DNA from: Mycobacterium sp. 1164985.4 | GTDB taxonomy: Bacteria > Actinomycetota > Actinomycetes > Mycobacteriales > Mycobacteriaceae | NCBI RefSeq assembly: GCF_001668575.1 | Contig: NZ_LZMD01000065.1 | Coordinates: forward strand, 124,001 to 188,000 | DNA length: 64,000 nucleotides | Direction of reading: 5' to 3' | Translations under genes and position numbers: made by a program | The notes under the pieces: generated by a model | Told to the model about the DNA's origin: nothing | Databases searched by the model: none | Seen by the model: only the letters and a program-made list of their open reading frames with translations | Shown here: positions 1-8,639 of the stretch, one piece after another | Numbering within the stretch: position 1 is the first letter of the stretch | How the letters are laid out: every line of letters starts with the position of its first letter

Positions 1-380
1 CCGACCGGGGCGAAGAAACCCTTCGGGGTGGTGTCCGCACCGATCACGAGCGCCACGTCGCAGAATCCCGCAAGGATGTGGGCGCGGGCGCTCTGCAACG
101 CCTGCGAACCGCTGGCGCACGCCGCGTAACTCGACGACACGGGCACCCCGTTCCAGCCGAGCTTCTGCGCGAACGTCGAGCCGGCGACGAAACCCGGATA
201 ACCGTTGCGGATCGTGTCCGCGCCGGCGACGAGCTGGATCTGTTGCCAGTCCAGACCCGCCTCAGCCAACGCCGACCGCGCCGCCACGACGCCGTACTCG
301 GTGAAGTCGCGGCCCCATTTCCCCCACGGGTGCATGCCGGCGCCGAGGATGTACAGCGGTTCCGGAGTTCCAGTACTCAT
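1..380 (-). CDS. Lipid-transfer protein / thiolase-like, partial (C-terminus beyond window)
   Basis: The first ~126 residues of a thiolase-superfamily protein are visible; the rest lies beyond position 1. The N terminus carries an ILGAGMHPWG strand, and the motif SYAACASGSQALQSA contains the Cys that is the acyl-accepting nucleophile in thiolases. Actinobacterial members of this type are called nonspecific lipid-transfer proteins or SCP2-thiolases and act in sterol or fatty-acid side-chain degradation. The ATG (380-378) overlaps the stop of the upstream DUF35 gene as ATGA. Such thiolase/DUF35 pairs commonly form one complex. The arrangement matches what I recall of M. tuberculosis Rv1627c-Rv1628c. 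Substrate cannot be read from the fragment. Confidence 0.85.
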   Translation of the reverse strand, partial: MSTGTPEPLYILGAGMHPWGKWGRDFTEYGVVAARSALAEAGLDWQQIQLVAGADTIRNGYPGFVAGSTFAQKLGWNGVPVSSSYAACASGSQALQSARAHILAGFCDVALVIGADTTPKGFFAPV

Positions 381-814
381 GACGCAGGCCTCCATGCGTA
401 GACGACGCGTTCGACGCCGTCGTCGTCGACGAACAGCGGCATCGTGGTCAACTCCATCTCCATCCCGACCTTCAGGTCGGCGGCCAACGTTCCGTCGACG
501 ACCTTGCCGAGCACGATCAGCCCTTCGTCGGCGAGTTGCACCGCCGCGACCGCGAACGGCTCGAACGGATCCGGCGCCGGATACGGCGGCGGGGGAGCGT
601 ACCGGTTCTCGGTGTAGCTCCACAGCGCCCCGCGCCGCGACAGCGGAACCTGGGCGAGCTCGTCACCGTCGCAGGCAGGGTTGGGGCAGTTATTGGCGCG
701 GGGCGGAAATACATACGTGCCGCATTGGTGGCACTTGCCGCCGATCAGGTAGGGCTCTCCGGATCCGTCGGTGGCGAACCAGCCGTCGATCGCGGGCTGA
801 GTGGAAGCTGACAC
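377..814 (-). CDS. DUF35 / OB-fold acyl-CoA-associated protein with zinc ribbon
   Basis: This 145-aa protein has a rubredoxin-like zinc ribbon (CHQCG near residue 29, then CPNPAC about 18 residues later), followed by an OB-fold half with the family-like stretch GALWSYTENRYAPPPPYP. DUF35 proteins partner with thiolases, often as a CoA-binding or structural subunit. The GTG at 814 is chosen because the MSASTQPAIDGWF start fits the usual family length; an in-frame extension to 1000 has no family resemblance. The stop overlaps the downstream thiolase start by 4 nt, implying translational coupling. Its role beyond complex formation is inferred from context. Confidence 0.82.
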   Translation of the reverse strand: MSASTQPAIDGWFATDGSGEPYLIGGKCHQCGTYVFPPRANNCPNPACDGDELAQVPLSRRGALWSYTENRYAPPPPYPAPDPFEPFAVAAVQLADEGLIVLGKVVDGTLAADLKVGMEMELTTMPLFVDDDGVERVVYAWRPAS

Positions 815-955
815 CGGCTCAGCGTACCGAGTCGCGACGCAGAACTGAAACGTGTTCCAGTTCAGCGGGAGGTTGGGATCGGTAGCCGCCGGCCCGGTGT
901 GGATTGGGTTCCGCCGGTCGGATCCGCCGCCGGGACAACGGAGATCGGAGGAATG

Positions 956-1111
956 ATGGGACTGTTCAAGAAGGCCAGGTCCGGTGACGGCATGGTGCAC
1001 GTGCGCGGCGCGGGCCCGATCGACACCAAGGCGGACCTCGACGGTTGGGTGCAGCGGATGGGCCAGTCGATGGCCGTCGGTCAGCAGTTCCGCAAGCTCC
1101 TCGGTTACTGA
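956..1111 (+). CDS. Small conserved-looking protein, 51 aa, unknown function
   Basis: A short ORF begins MGLFKKARSGDGMVHVRG and ends FRKLLGY. It is preceded by GGAGG at 947-951, well placed for the ATG at 956 (a second ATG at 953 is too close). It is soluble, with a basic N terminus and no signal peptide or membrane segment. It sits between the divergent DUF35 gene and polA, 59 nt before polA. I do not recognise the family. The Shine-Dalgarno and protein-like composition support it as a gene, but length and position make this only a moderate call. Confidence 0.5.
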   Translation: MGLFKKARSGDGMVHVRGAGPIDTKADLDGWVQRMGQSMAVGQQFRKLLGY

Positions 1112-1158
1112 CCCGACCGGCTACCGCCCGCGGGCATGGTCGTGTCGGCGGCGATGCC

Positions 1159-1164
1159 TAGAGT
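1159..1164 (+). promoter_or_regulatory. -10 box TAGAGT of polA, leaderless type
   Basis: TAGAGT fits the mycobacterial TANNNT -10 consensus and ends 6 nt before the polA GTG. Transcription would therefore start at or next to the start codon. No convincing Shine-Dalgarno precedes the GTG and no clear -35 is seen. Confidence 0.5.
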
Positions 1165-1170
1165 AGGGCC

Positions 1171-3927
1171 GTGAGCCCAGCCACCACCGCCACCGGCAAG
1201 ACGACGGCTTCCCAGAAGACAGGGTCCGAGGCGACCGATCAGAAGCCGACATTGATGTTGCTCGACGGCAATTCGCTGGCCTACCGGGCGTTCTACGCGC
1301 TGCCCGCCGAGAACTTCAAGACGCAGGGCGGGCTCACCACCAACGCGGTGTACGGATTCACCGCGATGCTGATCAACCTGCTGCGCGACGAGGCGCCCAG
1401 CCACATCGCGGCCGCGTTCGACGTATCGCGTCAGACGTTCCGCGTGGACAAGTACCCCGAGTACAAGGCCGGCCGCTCGACAACGCCGGACGAATTCCGC
1501 GGGCAGATCGACATCACCAAGGAGGTGCTCGGCGCGCTGGGCATCACGGTGCTCGCCGAACCGGGCTTCGAGGCCGACGACATCATCGCCACGCTCGCCA
1601 CGCAGGCCGAGCAGGGCGGCTACCGGGTGTTGGTCGTCAGCGGCGACAGGGACTCGCTGCAACTCGTCAGCGACGACGTCACGGTGCTGTACCCGCGCAA
1701 GGGCGTCAGCGAGCTGACGCGGTTCACGCCGGAGGCGGTGGTCGAGAAGTACGGGTTGACGCCGCAGCAGTACCCGGACTTCGCGGCCCTGCGGGGTGAC
1801 CCCAGCGACAACCTTCCGGGCATCCCCGGCGTCGGGGAGAAGACGGCGACCAAATGGATCGCTGAGTTCGGCTCGTTGCAGGCGCTGGTCGACAACGTCG
1901 ACACCGTCAAGGGCAAGGTCGGCGACGCGCTGCGGGCCAACCTGTCAAGCGTCGTACTGAACCGCGAGCTGACCGATCTGGTCCGCGACGTGCCGCTGCC
2001 CCAAACGCCCGACACCCTGCGCATGCAGCCGTGGGACCGCGACCAGATCCACCGGCTGTTCGACGATCTCGAGTTCCGCGTCCTGCGCGATCGGCTGTTC
2101 GACACGCTGGCCTCCGCGGATCCCGAGGTCGACCAGGGCTTCGACGTGCGCGGGCAGGCGCTCGAACCGGGGGAGCTTGCGGCGTGGCTCGCCGAGCACA
2201 GCTCGGGCAAGCGGTTCGGTTTGGCGGTCGTCGGCACGCATCTGGCCTTCGACGCCGACGCGACGGCGTTGGGCATCGTGGCCCCGGACGGTGACGGGCG
2301 CTACATCGACACCGCCGTGCTGACCACCGACGACGAGGCCGCCCTGGCCGCCTGGCTCGCCGACCCCGGCTCGCCGAAGGCGCTGCACGAGGCCAAGCTG
2401 GCGATGCACGACCTCGAGGGCCGCGGGTGGACGCTCGCCGGCGTCACCTCCGACACCGCACTGGCGGCATATCTGGTCCGGCCCGGGCAGCGCAGCTTCA
2501 CGCTCGACGATTTGTCGCTGCGGTACCTGAAGCGTGAGCTTCGCGCCGAAAACCCTGAGCAGCAACAGCTTTCGTTGCTCGATGACAGCTTGAACGAAGC
2601 GGGGGGCGTCGACGACCAGGCGGTGCAGACCGTGATCCTGCGGGCCAGCGCCGTGATGGATCTGGCCGATGCGCTCGACGAGGAACTCGCCCGCATCGAC
2701 TCACTGGCGCTGCTCAACAACATGGAGCTGCCGGTACAGCGGGTGCTGGCCCAGATGGAGACCGCGGGCATCGCGGTGGATCTCGAGCAGCTGGGCCAGC
2801 TGCAGAGCGAGTTCGCCGACCAGATCCGCGACGCGGCCGAGGCGGCGTATTCGGTCATCGGCAAGCAGATCAATCTCGGCTCGCCCAAGCAGCTGCAGAC
2901 CGTGCTGTTCGACGAGCTGGAGATGCCCAAGACCAAGCGCACCAAGACTGGCTACACCACCGACGCCGACGCCCTGCAGTCGCTGTTCGAGAAGACCGGT
3001 CACCCGTTCCTGCAGCACCTGCTCGCGCACCGCGACGTCACCCGGCTCAAGGTCACCGTCGACGGATTGCTGGCCTCGGTGGCGTCCGACGGCCGGATTC
3101 ACACCACGTTCAATCAGACGATTGCGGCGACCGGCCGGCTGTCGTCCACCGAGCCGAACCTGCAGAACATCCCGATCCGCACCGACGCCGGCCGGCGCAT
3201 CCGTGACGCGTTCGTCGTCGGCGGAGGCTATTCGGAGCTGATGACCGCCGACTACAGCCAGATCGAGATGCGCATCATGGCGCACCTGTCCAAGGACGAG
3301 GGGCTGATCGAGGCGTTTCGCACCGGCGAAGACCTCCACTCCTTCGTCGCATCACGCGCGTTCTCGGTGCCCATCGACGAGGTCACCGCCGAGCTGCGGC
3401 GTCGCGTCAAGGCCATGTCCTACGGGCTCGCCTACGGACTGAGTGCGTACGGGCTGGCCGCGCAGCTGAAGATCTCCACCGAAGAGGCCAAGGTGCAGAT
3501 GGAGCAGTACTTCGACCGGTTCGGTGGGGTGCGCGACTACCTGCGCGACGTGGTGGACCAGGCGCGCAAGGACGGTTACACCTCGACCGTGTTCGGCAGG
3601 CGGCGCTATCTGCCGGAGCTGGACAGCAGCAACCGCAACGTGCGTGAGGCCGCCGAACGCGCGGCGCTCAACGCGCCGATCCAGGGGAGCGCGGCCGACA
3701 TCATCAAGGTCGCGATGATCAACGTCGATACGGCGCTCAAGGACGCCGGCCTGAAGTCGCGAATGCTGCTTCAAGTGCACGACGAACTGCTCTTCGAGGT
3801 CGCCGAGGGGGAGCGGGACGCGCTCGAGACCCTGGTCCGCGAGCAGATGGGCAACGCCTATCCGCTCGACGTGCCGTTGGAGGTGTCGGTCGGCTACGGC
3901 CGCAGCTGGGACACCGCAGCTCACTGA
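1171..3927 (+). CDS. polA: DNA polymerase I
   Basis: This 918-aa protein has the three-part Pol I layout. Residues ~25-320 form the 5'-3' flap exonuclease (MLLDGNSLAYRAF, FEADDIIATLA, GDPSDNLPGIPGVGEKTA). Residues ~325-510 form a 3'-5' exonuclease-like fold whose catalytic acidic motifs are not recognisable (the first strand reads FGLAVVGTHLAFDAD), so proofreading is probably absent, as in other mycobacterial Pol I. Residues ~530-918 are the polymerase, with motif A DYSQIEMRIMA (Asp ~694) and motif C VHDELLFEV (His870-Asp871-Glu872). It works in Okazaki-fragment maturation and excision repair. The GTG start has a leaderless-type -10 box just upstream. Confidence 0.98.
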   Translation: MSPATTATGKTTASQKTGSEATDQKPTLMLLDGNSLAYRAFYALPAENFKTQGGLTTNAVYGFTAMLINLLRDEAPSHIAAAFDVSRQTFRVDKYPEYKAGRSTTPDEFRGQIDITKEVLGALGITVLAEPGFEADDIIATLATQAEQGGYRVLVVSGDRDSLQLVSDDVTVLYPRKGVSELTRFTPEAVVEKYGLTPQQYPDFAALRGDPSDNLPGIPGVGEKTATKWIAEFGSLQALVDNVDTVKGKVGDALRANLSSVVLNRELTDLVRDVPLPQTPDTLRMQPWDRDQIHRLFDDLEFRVLRDRLFDTLASADPEVDQGFDVRGQALEPGELAAWLAEHSSGKRFGLAVVGTHLAFDADATALGIVAPDGDGRYIDTAVLTTDDEAALAAWLADPGSPKALHEAKLAMHDLEGRGWTLAGVTSDTALAAYLVRPGQRSFTLDDLSLRYLKRELRAENPEQQQLSLLDDSLNEAGGVDDQAVQTVILRASAVMDLADALDEELARIDSLALLNNMELPVQRVLAQMETAGIAVDLEQLGQLQSEFADQIRDAAEAAYSVIGKQINLGSPKQLQTVLFDELEMPKTKRTKTGYTTDADALQSLFEKTGHPFLQHLLAHRDVTRLKVTVDGLLASVASDGRIHTTFNQTIAATGRLSSTEPNLQNIPIRTDAGRRIRDAFVVGGGYSELMTADYSQIEMRIMAHLSKDEGLIEAFRTGEDLHSFVASRAFSVPIDEVTAELRRRVKAMSYGLAYGLSAYGLAAQLKISTEEAKVQMEQYFDRFGGVRDYLRDVVDQARKDGYTSTVFGRRRYLPELDSSNRNVREAAERAALNAPIQGSAADIIKVAMINVDTALKDAGLKSRMLLQVHDELLFEVAEGERDALETLVREQMGNAYPLDVPLEVSVGYGRSWDTAAH

Positions 3928-3930
3928 TCA

Positions 3931-5097
3931 TCAGCGGGCCGGTGCGCGGTATCCGGCCAGGGCGTGTAGCGCCGGGGTCGACGCGCGGACTGCGTAGAGG
4001 GCGTAGGCCTCGTCGACCAGCATCGCCTGCACGCGCGGGTCGCCGAACCCGCGGTCGATGCGGTCGCGCACGAACGCCAGCTCGACGACCTGGGCGGCGA
4101 ACCGCTTGACCGCCTTGCGCGCGGGTCGCCCGCCCTGCCGACCGGCCTGCGCGAGCACCAGCTTTCGCTGTCGAAGCGAGGCCAGCCACGTGGCCTCGTT
4201 GGGGGTCACCAGACCGGCCTGCACCATGCCGGGGAGCTTGCCGGCGACGATCGCCTGCTCACGACGGCGGCTCTGCACGCCGAGGACGATCGCCAACGCG
4301 AACAGCGGCATCATCCAGTAGAGGTAGACGCCGAAATACCAGCCGACCCCCAGCAGCGACGACCCGTTCCACAGCGCGTGGGTGAACACCGCCGCCAGGT
4401 AGCCCAGCACGAGAACGCCGACCTTGACGGCCGTCGTGCGGCGCTGCAGCGCGAAGTAGACGCCGATGCCGAAGAACGTGGTGAACAGTGAATGCGCGAA
4501 CGGCGCCATCACCAGGCGCAGCGCTGCGGTCAGAAGCGAGTCGCCGAGCGATTCGCCGCTGGCGATGTAGAGGATGTCCTCCAGCCAGGCGAAGCCGGCG
4601 CCGACCAGCCCGGCGTAGACCAGGCAGTCGGTCAGCGAGTTCAGCTCTCGGCGGCGCCGTCCGGTCATCATGACCAGCAGGAACGCGCCCTTGGCCGCTT
4701 CCTCGATGATCGGCGCGATGACGACCACCGACACCGCGCTGACCCCATCGGACTCGCCACGCACGATCAGCGACTCGAGGTAGAGCCCCAGAAGCACGGA
4801 CAGCACCACCGCGACCGAGGCACCCCACAGGAACGCGAAGGCCAGCAGCCGCGGCGGTTCGGGCTCGAACCGATCCAGCCATACGTAGGCCAGGACAACG
4901 ACCACCATGGCCAGGCTCGACAGGACCAGCCCGATGCCGGCGCCCACCGGGTTCAGCGCGGTCAGGCCGACGATGATCAATCCGGCCACGGTGCCGAGCA
5001 GGATGAGCACCGCGAGGGGCGCTCCGACTTTGCGGACCTTGCGTTGGAACGGCGGTGCTGGAAGCCAGGCGGGATGCGGTGCGCCGGGATGTGACAC
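3931..5097 (-). CDS. PrsW-family intramembrane metalloprotease-like protein
   Basis: This 388-aa polytopic membrane protein has about eight hydrophobic segments. The PrsW/CPBP-like signature IIEEAAKGAFL (about residue 130) gives the paired glutamates expected to bind the catalytic metal; downstream histidines (FAHSLFTTFFG, FTHALWNG) are candidate further ligands. PrsW proteases cleave membrane-anchored anti-sigma factors in Bacillus, but no anti-sigma gene is nearby, so the substrate here is unknown. A cytosolic basic tail (~280-388) follows the membrane part. The gene is convergent with polA, stops 3 nt apart, and starts at a GTG. The fold is clear; the function is inferred. Confidence 0.82.
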   Translation of the reverse strand: MSHPGAPHPAWLPAPPFQRKVRKVGAPLAVLILLGTVAGLIIVGLTALNPVGAGIGLVLSSLAMVVVVLAYVWLDRFEPEPPRLLAFAFLWGASVAVVLSVLLGLYLESLIVRGESDGVSAVSVVVIAPIIEEAAKGAFLLVMMTGRRRRELNSLTDCLVYAGLVGAGFAWLEDILYIASGESLGDSLLTAALRLVMAPFAHSLFTTFFGIGVYFALQRRTTAVKVGVLVLGYLAAVFTHALWNGSSLLGVGWYFGVYLYWMMPLFALAIVLGVQSRRREQAIVAGKLPGMVQAGLVTPNEATWLASLRQRKLVLAQAGRQGGRPARKAVKRFAAQVVELAFVRDRIDRGFGDPRVQAMLVDEAYALYAVRASTPALHALAGYRAPAR

Positions 5098-5258
5098 CAG
5101 AGCAGACTAACGGCCTGTCGGGACCGGGTTTGTCCAGCATGTGCCCAGTCGAGTAACCTCTACGCGTACCTGTCTGTGGTTTTTGCATTCTTCTGCGGCG
5201 GGTACAGAGCACGATATCGGCGCCCGCGCCGAGCCAATAACTCGAGTCCCTTAGTCCC

Positions 5259-5264
5259 TACGAT
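5259..5264 (+). promoter_or_regulatory. Candidate -10 box (TACGAT) for rpsA
   Basis: The 193-bp gap between the prsW-like gene and rpsA must hold both divergent promoters. TACGAT at 5259-5264 fits TANNNT and would give a ~20-nt leader containing a GGAG upstream of the rpsA ATG. No clear -35 is seen, and other -10 candidates exist in this AT-richer stretch. Confidence 0.3.
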
Positions 5265-5290
5265 CAAACCTGTCCGGAGCAACCCACCAC

Positions 5291-6739
5291 ATGCCAAGTC
5301 CCTCCGTCACCTCGCCGCAAGTAGCCGTCAACGACATCGGCTCGAGCGAGGACTTTCTCGCCGCCATCGACAAGACCATCAAGTACTTCAACGATGGCGA
5401 CATCGTCGAGGGAACCATCGTCAAGGTTGACCGTGACGAGGTCCTGCTCGATATCGGTTACAAGACCGAAGGCGTCATCCCTTCCCGTGAGCTCTCTATC
5501 AAGCACGACGTCGACCCCAACGAGGTTGTGTCCGTCGGAGACGAGGTCGAAGCTCTGGTCCTCACCAAGGAGGACAAGGAAGGCCGCCTGATCCTGTCCA
5601 AGAAGCGCGCTCAGTACGAGCGGGCCTGGGGCACCATCGAAGAGCTCAAGGAAAAGGACGAGGCCGTCAAGGGCACCGTCATCGAGGTCGTCAAGGGCGG
5701 CCTGATCCTCGACATCGGCCTTCGCGGCTTCCTGCCCGCGTCGCTGGTCGAGATGCGTCGTGTCCGCGATCTGCAGCCGTACATCGGCAAGGAGATCGAG
5801 GCCAAGATCATCGAGCTCGACAAGAACCGCAACAACGTGGTGCTCTCCCGCCGCGCCTGGCTGGAGCAGACCCAGTCCGAGGTGCGCAGCGAGTTCCTCA
5901 ACCAGCTGCAGAAGGGCGCGATCCGCAAGGGTGTCGTCAGCAGCATCGTCAACTTCGGCGCGTTCGTCGATCTCGGCGGTGTCGACGGCCTGGTGCACGT
6001 CTCCGAGCTGTCCTGGAAGCACATCGATCATCCGTCCGAGGTCGTGCAGGTGGGCGACGAGGTCACCGTCGAGGTGCTCGACGTCGACATGGACCGCGAG
6101 CGGGTTTCGTTGTCGCTCAAGGCGACTCAGGAAGACCCGTGGCGCCACTTCGCCCGCACCCACGCGATCGGTCAAATCGTGCCGGGCAAGGTCACCAAGC
6201 TGGTGCCGTTCGGCGCGTTCGTCCGTGTCGAGGAGGGCATCGAGGGTCTGGTGCACATCTCCGAGCTGTCCGAGCGCCACGTCGAGGTCCCGGACCAGGT
6301 GGTGCAGGTCGGCGACGACGCGATGGTCAAGGTCATCGACATCGACCTGGAGCGTCGCCGCATCTCGCTGAGCCTCAAGCAGGCCAACGAGGACTACACC
6401 GAGGAGTTCGACCCCTCCAAGTACGGCATGGCCGACAGCTACGACGAGCAGGGCAACTACATTTTCCCCGAGGGCTTCGATCCCGAGACCAACGAATGGC
6501 TCGAGGGTTACGAGAAGCAGCGTGAGGAGTGGGAGTCCCGCTACGCGGAGGCCGAGCGCCGGCACAAGATGCACACCGCGCAGATGGAGAAGTTCGCCGC
6601 CGCTGAAGCAGAAGCTGCCGAGGCGTCCGTTTCCCGATCCAACGGTGCCTCGCGGGGCGAGGAGCAGTCCGCGGGCGGCTCGCTGGCCAGCGACGCGCAA
6701 CTCGCGGCGCTGCGCGAGAAGCTTGCAGGCAACGCCTAA
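5291..6739 (+). CDS. rpsA: 30S ribosomal protein S1
   Basis: This 482-aa protein has four consecutive S1 RNA-binding domains at about residues 35-105, 122-190, 207-277 and 294-363. Each has the GxVxxIxxFGAFVxL-type strand and a VHxSELS turn (for example FGAFVDLGGVDGLVHVSELS). Enterobacterial S1 has six domains; four with an unstructured acidic tail is the actinobacterial form. The tail ends LASDAQLAALREKLAGNA. S1 helps the 30S subunit bind mRNA; the four-domain form may matter less for leaderless messages. It lies upstream of coaE and is separated from it by a strong hairpin terminator. Confidence 0.97.
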   Translation: MPSPSVTSPQVAVNDIGSSEDFLAAIDKTIKYFNDGDIVEGTIVKVDRDEVLLDIGYKTEGVIPSRELSIKHDVDPNEVVSVGDEVEALVLTKEDKEGRLILSKKRAQYERAWGTIEELKEKDEAVKGTVIEVVKGGLILDIGLRGFLPASLVEMRRVRDLQPYIGKEIEAKIIELDKNRNNVVLSRRAWLEQTQSEVRSEFLNQLQKGAIRKGVVSSIVNFGAFVDLGGVDGLVHVSELSWKHIDHPSEVVQVGDEVTVEVLDVDMDRERVSLSLKATQEDPWRHFARTHAIGQIVPGKVTKLVPFGAFVRVEEGIEGLVHISELSERHVEVPDQVVQVGDDAMVKVIDIDLERRRISLSLKQANEDYTEEFDPSKYGMADSYDEQGNYIFPEGFDPETNEWLEGYEKQREEWESRYAEAERRHKMHTAQMEKFAAAEAEAAEASVSRSNGASRGEEQSAGGSLASDAQLAALREKLAGNA

Positions 6740-6752
6740 GTCATCACGATCG

Positions 6753-6781
6753 AAGGCCCCGGCTCGGTGAGCCGGGGCCTT
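6753..6781 (+). terminator. Perfect 13-bp hairpin downstream of rpsA
   Basis: Arms 6753-6765 and 6769-6781 are perfect reverse complements with a 3-nt loop; the stem is GC-rich at its core and begins 13 nt after the rpsA stop. Only a short mixed tract (TCGTCGTT) follows instead of a T-run, a form common in high-GC actinobacteria. It probably ends rpsA transcription and leaves coaE with its own promoter or read-through. Confidence 0.8.
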
Positions 6782-6812
6782 CGTCGTTGAACGGCCCTGA
6801 GAGACTGGTTCG

Positions 6813-8024
6813 GTGCTGCGTATTGGGCTGTCCGGCGGTATCGGCGCCGGGAAATCGACCGTATCCGCGACGTTCAGCGACCTCGGAGGGATCGTCGTCG
6901 ACGGCGACGTGATCGCCCGCGAGGTCGTCGAACCCGGGACGGAGGGGTTGGCGAAGCTGGTCGACGCGTTCGGCCGCGAGATCCTGCACGAGGACGGCGC
7001 GTTGAATCGGCCCGCGCTCGCCGCGATCGCGTTCAGCGACGAGGAGAAGCGTCAGACCCTCAACGGAATCGTGCATCCGCTGGTGGCCCACCGTCGATCG
7101 GAACTGATCGCGGCCGCCTCGGAGGACGCCGTGATCGTCGAGGACATCCCGCTGCTCGTCGAATCCGGTATGGCGCCGATGTTTCCGTTGGTGGTGATCG
7201 TGCACGCCGACACCGAGACGCGGATCGCGCGCCTCATCGAGCATCGGGGCTTCACCGAGGAGGACGCCCGCGCGCGGATCGCTGCGCAGGCCACCGAGGA
7301 ACAGCGTCGCGCCGTCGCCGATGTCTGGCTCGACAACTCGGGCACGGCCGGGGAACTGGTCGAGAAGGCCCGTGCGCTGTGGCACGAGCGCATCATGCCG
7401 TTCGCCCACAACGTGCACGAGAACAGGCCTGCGCACTCGAAACCCGCTGTGGTGCCGTATGACCCGTCGTGGCCCGATCAGGCGCGGCGCATCGTGGCGC
7501 GCCTCAACACGGCCTGCGGACACCGCGCGGTGCGCATTGACCACATCGGCTCCACCGCGGTGCCGGGGATGGACGGTAAGGACGTGATCGACATCCAGGT
7601 GACGGTCAAGTCGCTCGCAGACGCCGACGAACTCGAAGATGCGCTGAAGGCAGCGGGCTACGTCCGACTGCCGATCACGACGGACATCGGTAAGCCCGAC
7701 GCCCGCAGCACCGTCGGCGAATTCGATCACTCCACCGATGAGTCGTTGTGGCACAAGCGAGTTCACAGCTCCGCCGACCCCGGCCGGCCGACCAACGTCC
7801 ATGTCCGTGTCGACGGCTGGCCGGGGCAACAGTTTGCGCTGCTGTTCGTGGACTGGGTGCGGTCCAACCCCGCTGTCCAGGCCGACTACCTGTCGTTGAA
7901 ACGGCGCGTGGCCGGGGAGGGGCATGTGTCTGTGGGCGCGTACGCCGAGGCCAAGGAGCCCTGGTTCCTCGACGCGTACCGGCGTGCATGGGAGTGGGCC
8001 GACGCCACGGGCTGGCGGCCGTGA
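6813..8024 (+). CDS. coaE: Dephospho-CoA kinase fused to a GrpB/UPF0157 domain
   Basis: Residues 1-~200 are the kinase that phosphorylates dephospho-CoA in the last step of CoA synthesis. The P-loop SGGIGAGKST spans residues 7-16, and the lid region contains QATEEQRRAVADVWLDNSG. From about residue 215 to the end lies a UPF0157/GrpB nucleotidyltransferase-like domain (motif DHIGSTAVPGMDGKDVIDI, ~240-258). This fusion, about 400 aa long, is typical of mycobacteria; E. coli CoaE is about 206 aa. The role of the second domain is not settled, though it has been linked to folding or stability. The start is GTG. Confidence 0.95.
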   Translation: MLRIGLSGGIGAGKSTVSATFSDLGGIVVDGDVIAREVVEPGTEGLAKLVDAFGREILHEDGALNRPALAAIAFSDEEKRQTLNGIVHPLVAHRRSELIAAASEDAVIVEDIPLLVESGMAPMFPLVVIVHADTETRIARLIEHRGFTEEDARARIAAQATEEQRRAVADVWLDNSGTAGELVEKARALWHERIMPFAHNVHENRPAHSKPAVVPYDPSWPDQARRIVARLNTACGHRAVRIDHIGSTAVPGMDGKDVIDIQVTVKSLADADELEDALKAAGYVRLPITTDIGKPDARSTVGEFDHSTDESLWHKRVHSSADPGRPTNVHVRVDGWPGQQFALLFVDWVRSNPAVQADYLSLKRRVAGEGHVSVGAYAEAKEPWFLDAYRRAWEWADATGWRP

Positions 8025-8028
8025 GCCG

Positions 8029-8607
8029 CTAGGCCTGCGGCGGTGCGCTGACGTCGGGCGTCGCCGGCACGGCCCCGTCGGTCGGCAGGTTCAGCGGTGC
8101 GCCGCACTGCAGCATCCCGTACATCGGGTCGTCCTTCGGACGCAGCAGGCGCGGCGCGATGAACTGATCGGCCTTCGCCACCACCTGGTCGTCGACGAGG
8201 ATCTCGCAATGCAGGTTCGATCCGTAGGGCCACTCGATGGAGATCTCCATACCGGCCAGCTTCGGATCGGCCAGCACCGCGTTCACCTCGAACGTCTGGC
8301 CTGGCAGCAGCGTCGGCTGTGCGCTGTTGACGTTCTGGTCGTCCATCTTGTACGCGACCACCGCACCGCGGGACGTGCCGTCCGCACGGGCCCGGTAGAT
8401 CACGTTGTGCAGGATCTCGGGCGCCGGAGGCGCAGGGGCAACCTCGGTCTGGTCGCTGGGTTGTGCCGTGGCGACTCCCGCGGACAACACCGAGCCCACG
8501 AGCATGGCCGCGGTCGCTGCACCAGCGGTCCGGAAGCGATCTGTGGGGCCCACGGGACGAGAGAATACCGACGTTACCTGGGCGGACAAATTTGTAGCAG
8601 TGGCCAT
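8029..8607 (-). CDS. Exported protein, unknown function
   Basis: This 192-aa protein has a long N region, a hydrophobic segment (AATAAMLVGSVLSAG) and a likely signal-peptidase site at ATAQP, near residue 50. The mature part is Pro/Ala-rich at both ends around a beta-rich core with two cysteines (NLHCEILVDDQ and MLQCGAP) that could form a disulfide. The layout faintly resembles MmpS-type accessory proteins, but I cannot assign it. ATG at 8607 is the best start. It follows the Fpg/Nei gene by 32 nt on the same strand and converges on coaE with a 4-nt gap. Confidence 0.7.
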   Translation of the reverse strand: MATATNLSAQVTSVFSRPVGPTDRFRTAGAATAAMLVGSVLSAGVATAQPSDQTEVAPAPPAPEILHNVIYRARADGTSRGAVVAYKMDDQNVNSAQPTLLPGQTFEVNAVLADPKLAGMEISIEWPYGSNLHCEILVDDQVVAKADQFIAPRLLRPKDDPMYGMLQCGAPLNLPTDGAVPATPDVSAPPQA

Positions 8608-8639
8608 CGGAATCAAGATCGCTGTGGCCAGGCGATTCG

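Noticed and set aside
5264-6700. 478-codon open frame antisense to rpsA
   Set aside because: Leu/Val/Asp-rich shadow without domains; rpsA is certain.
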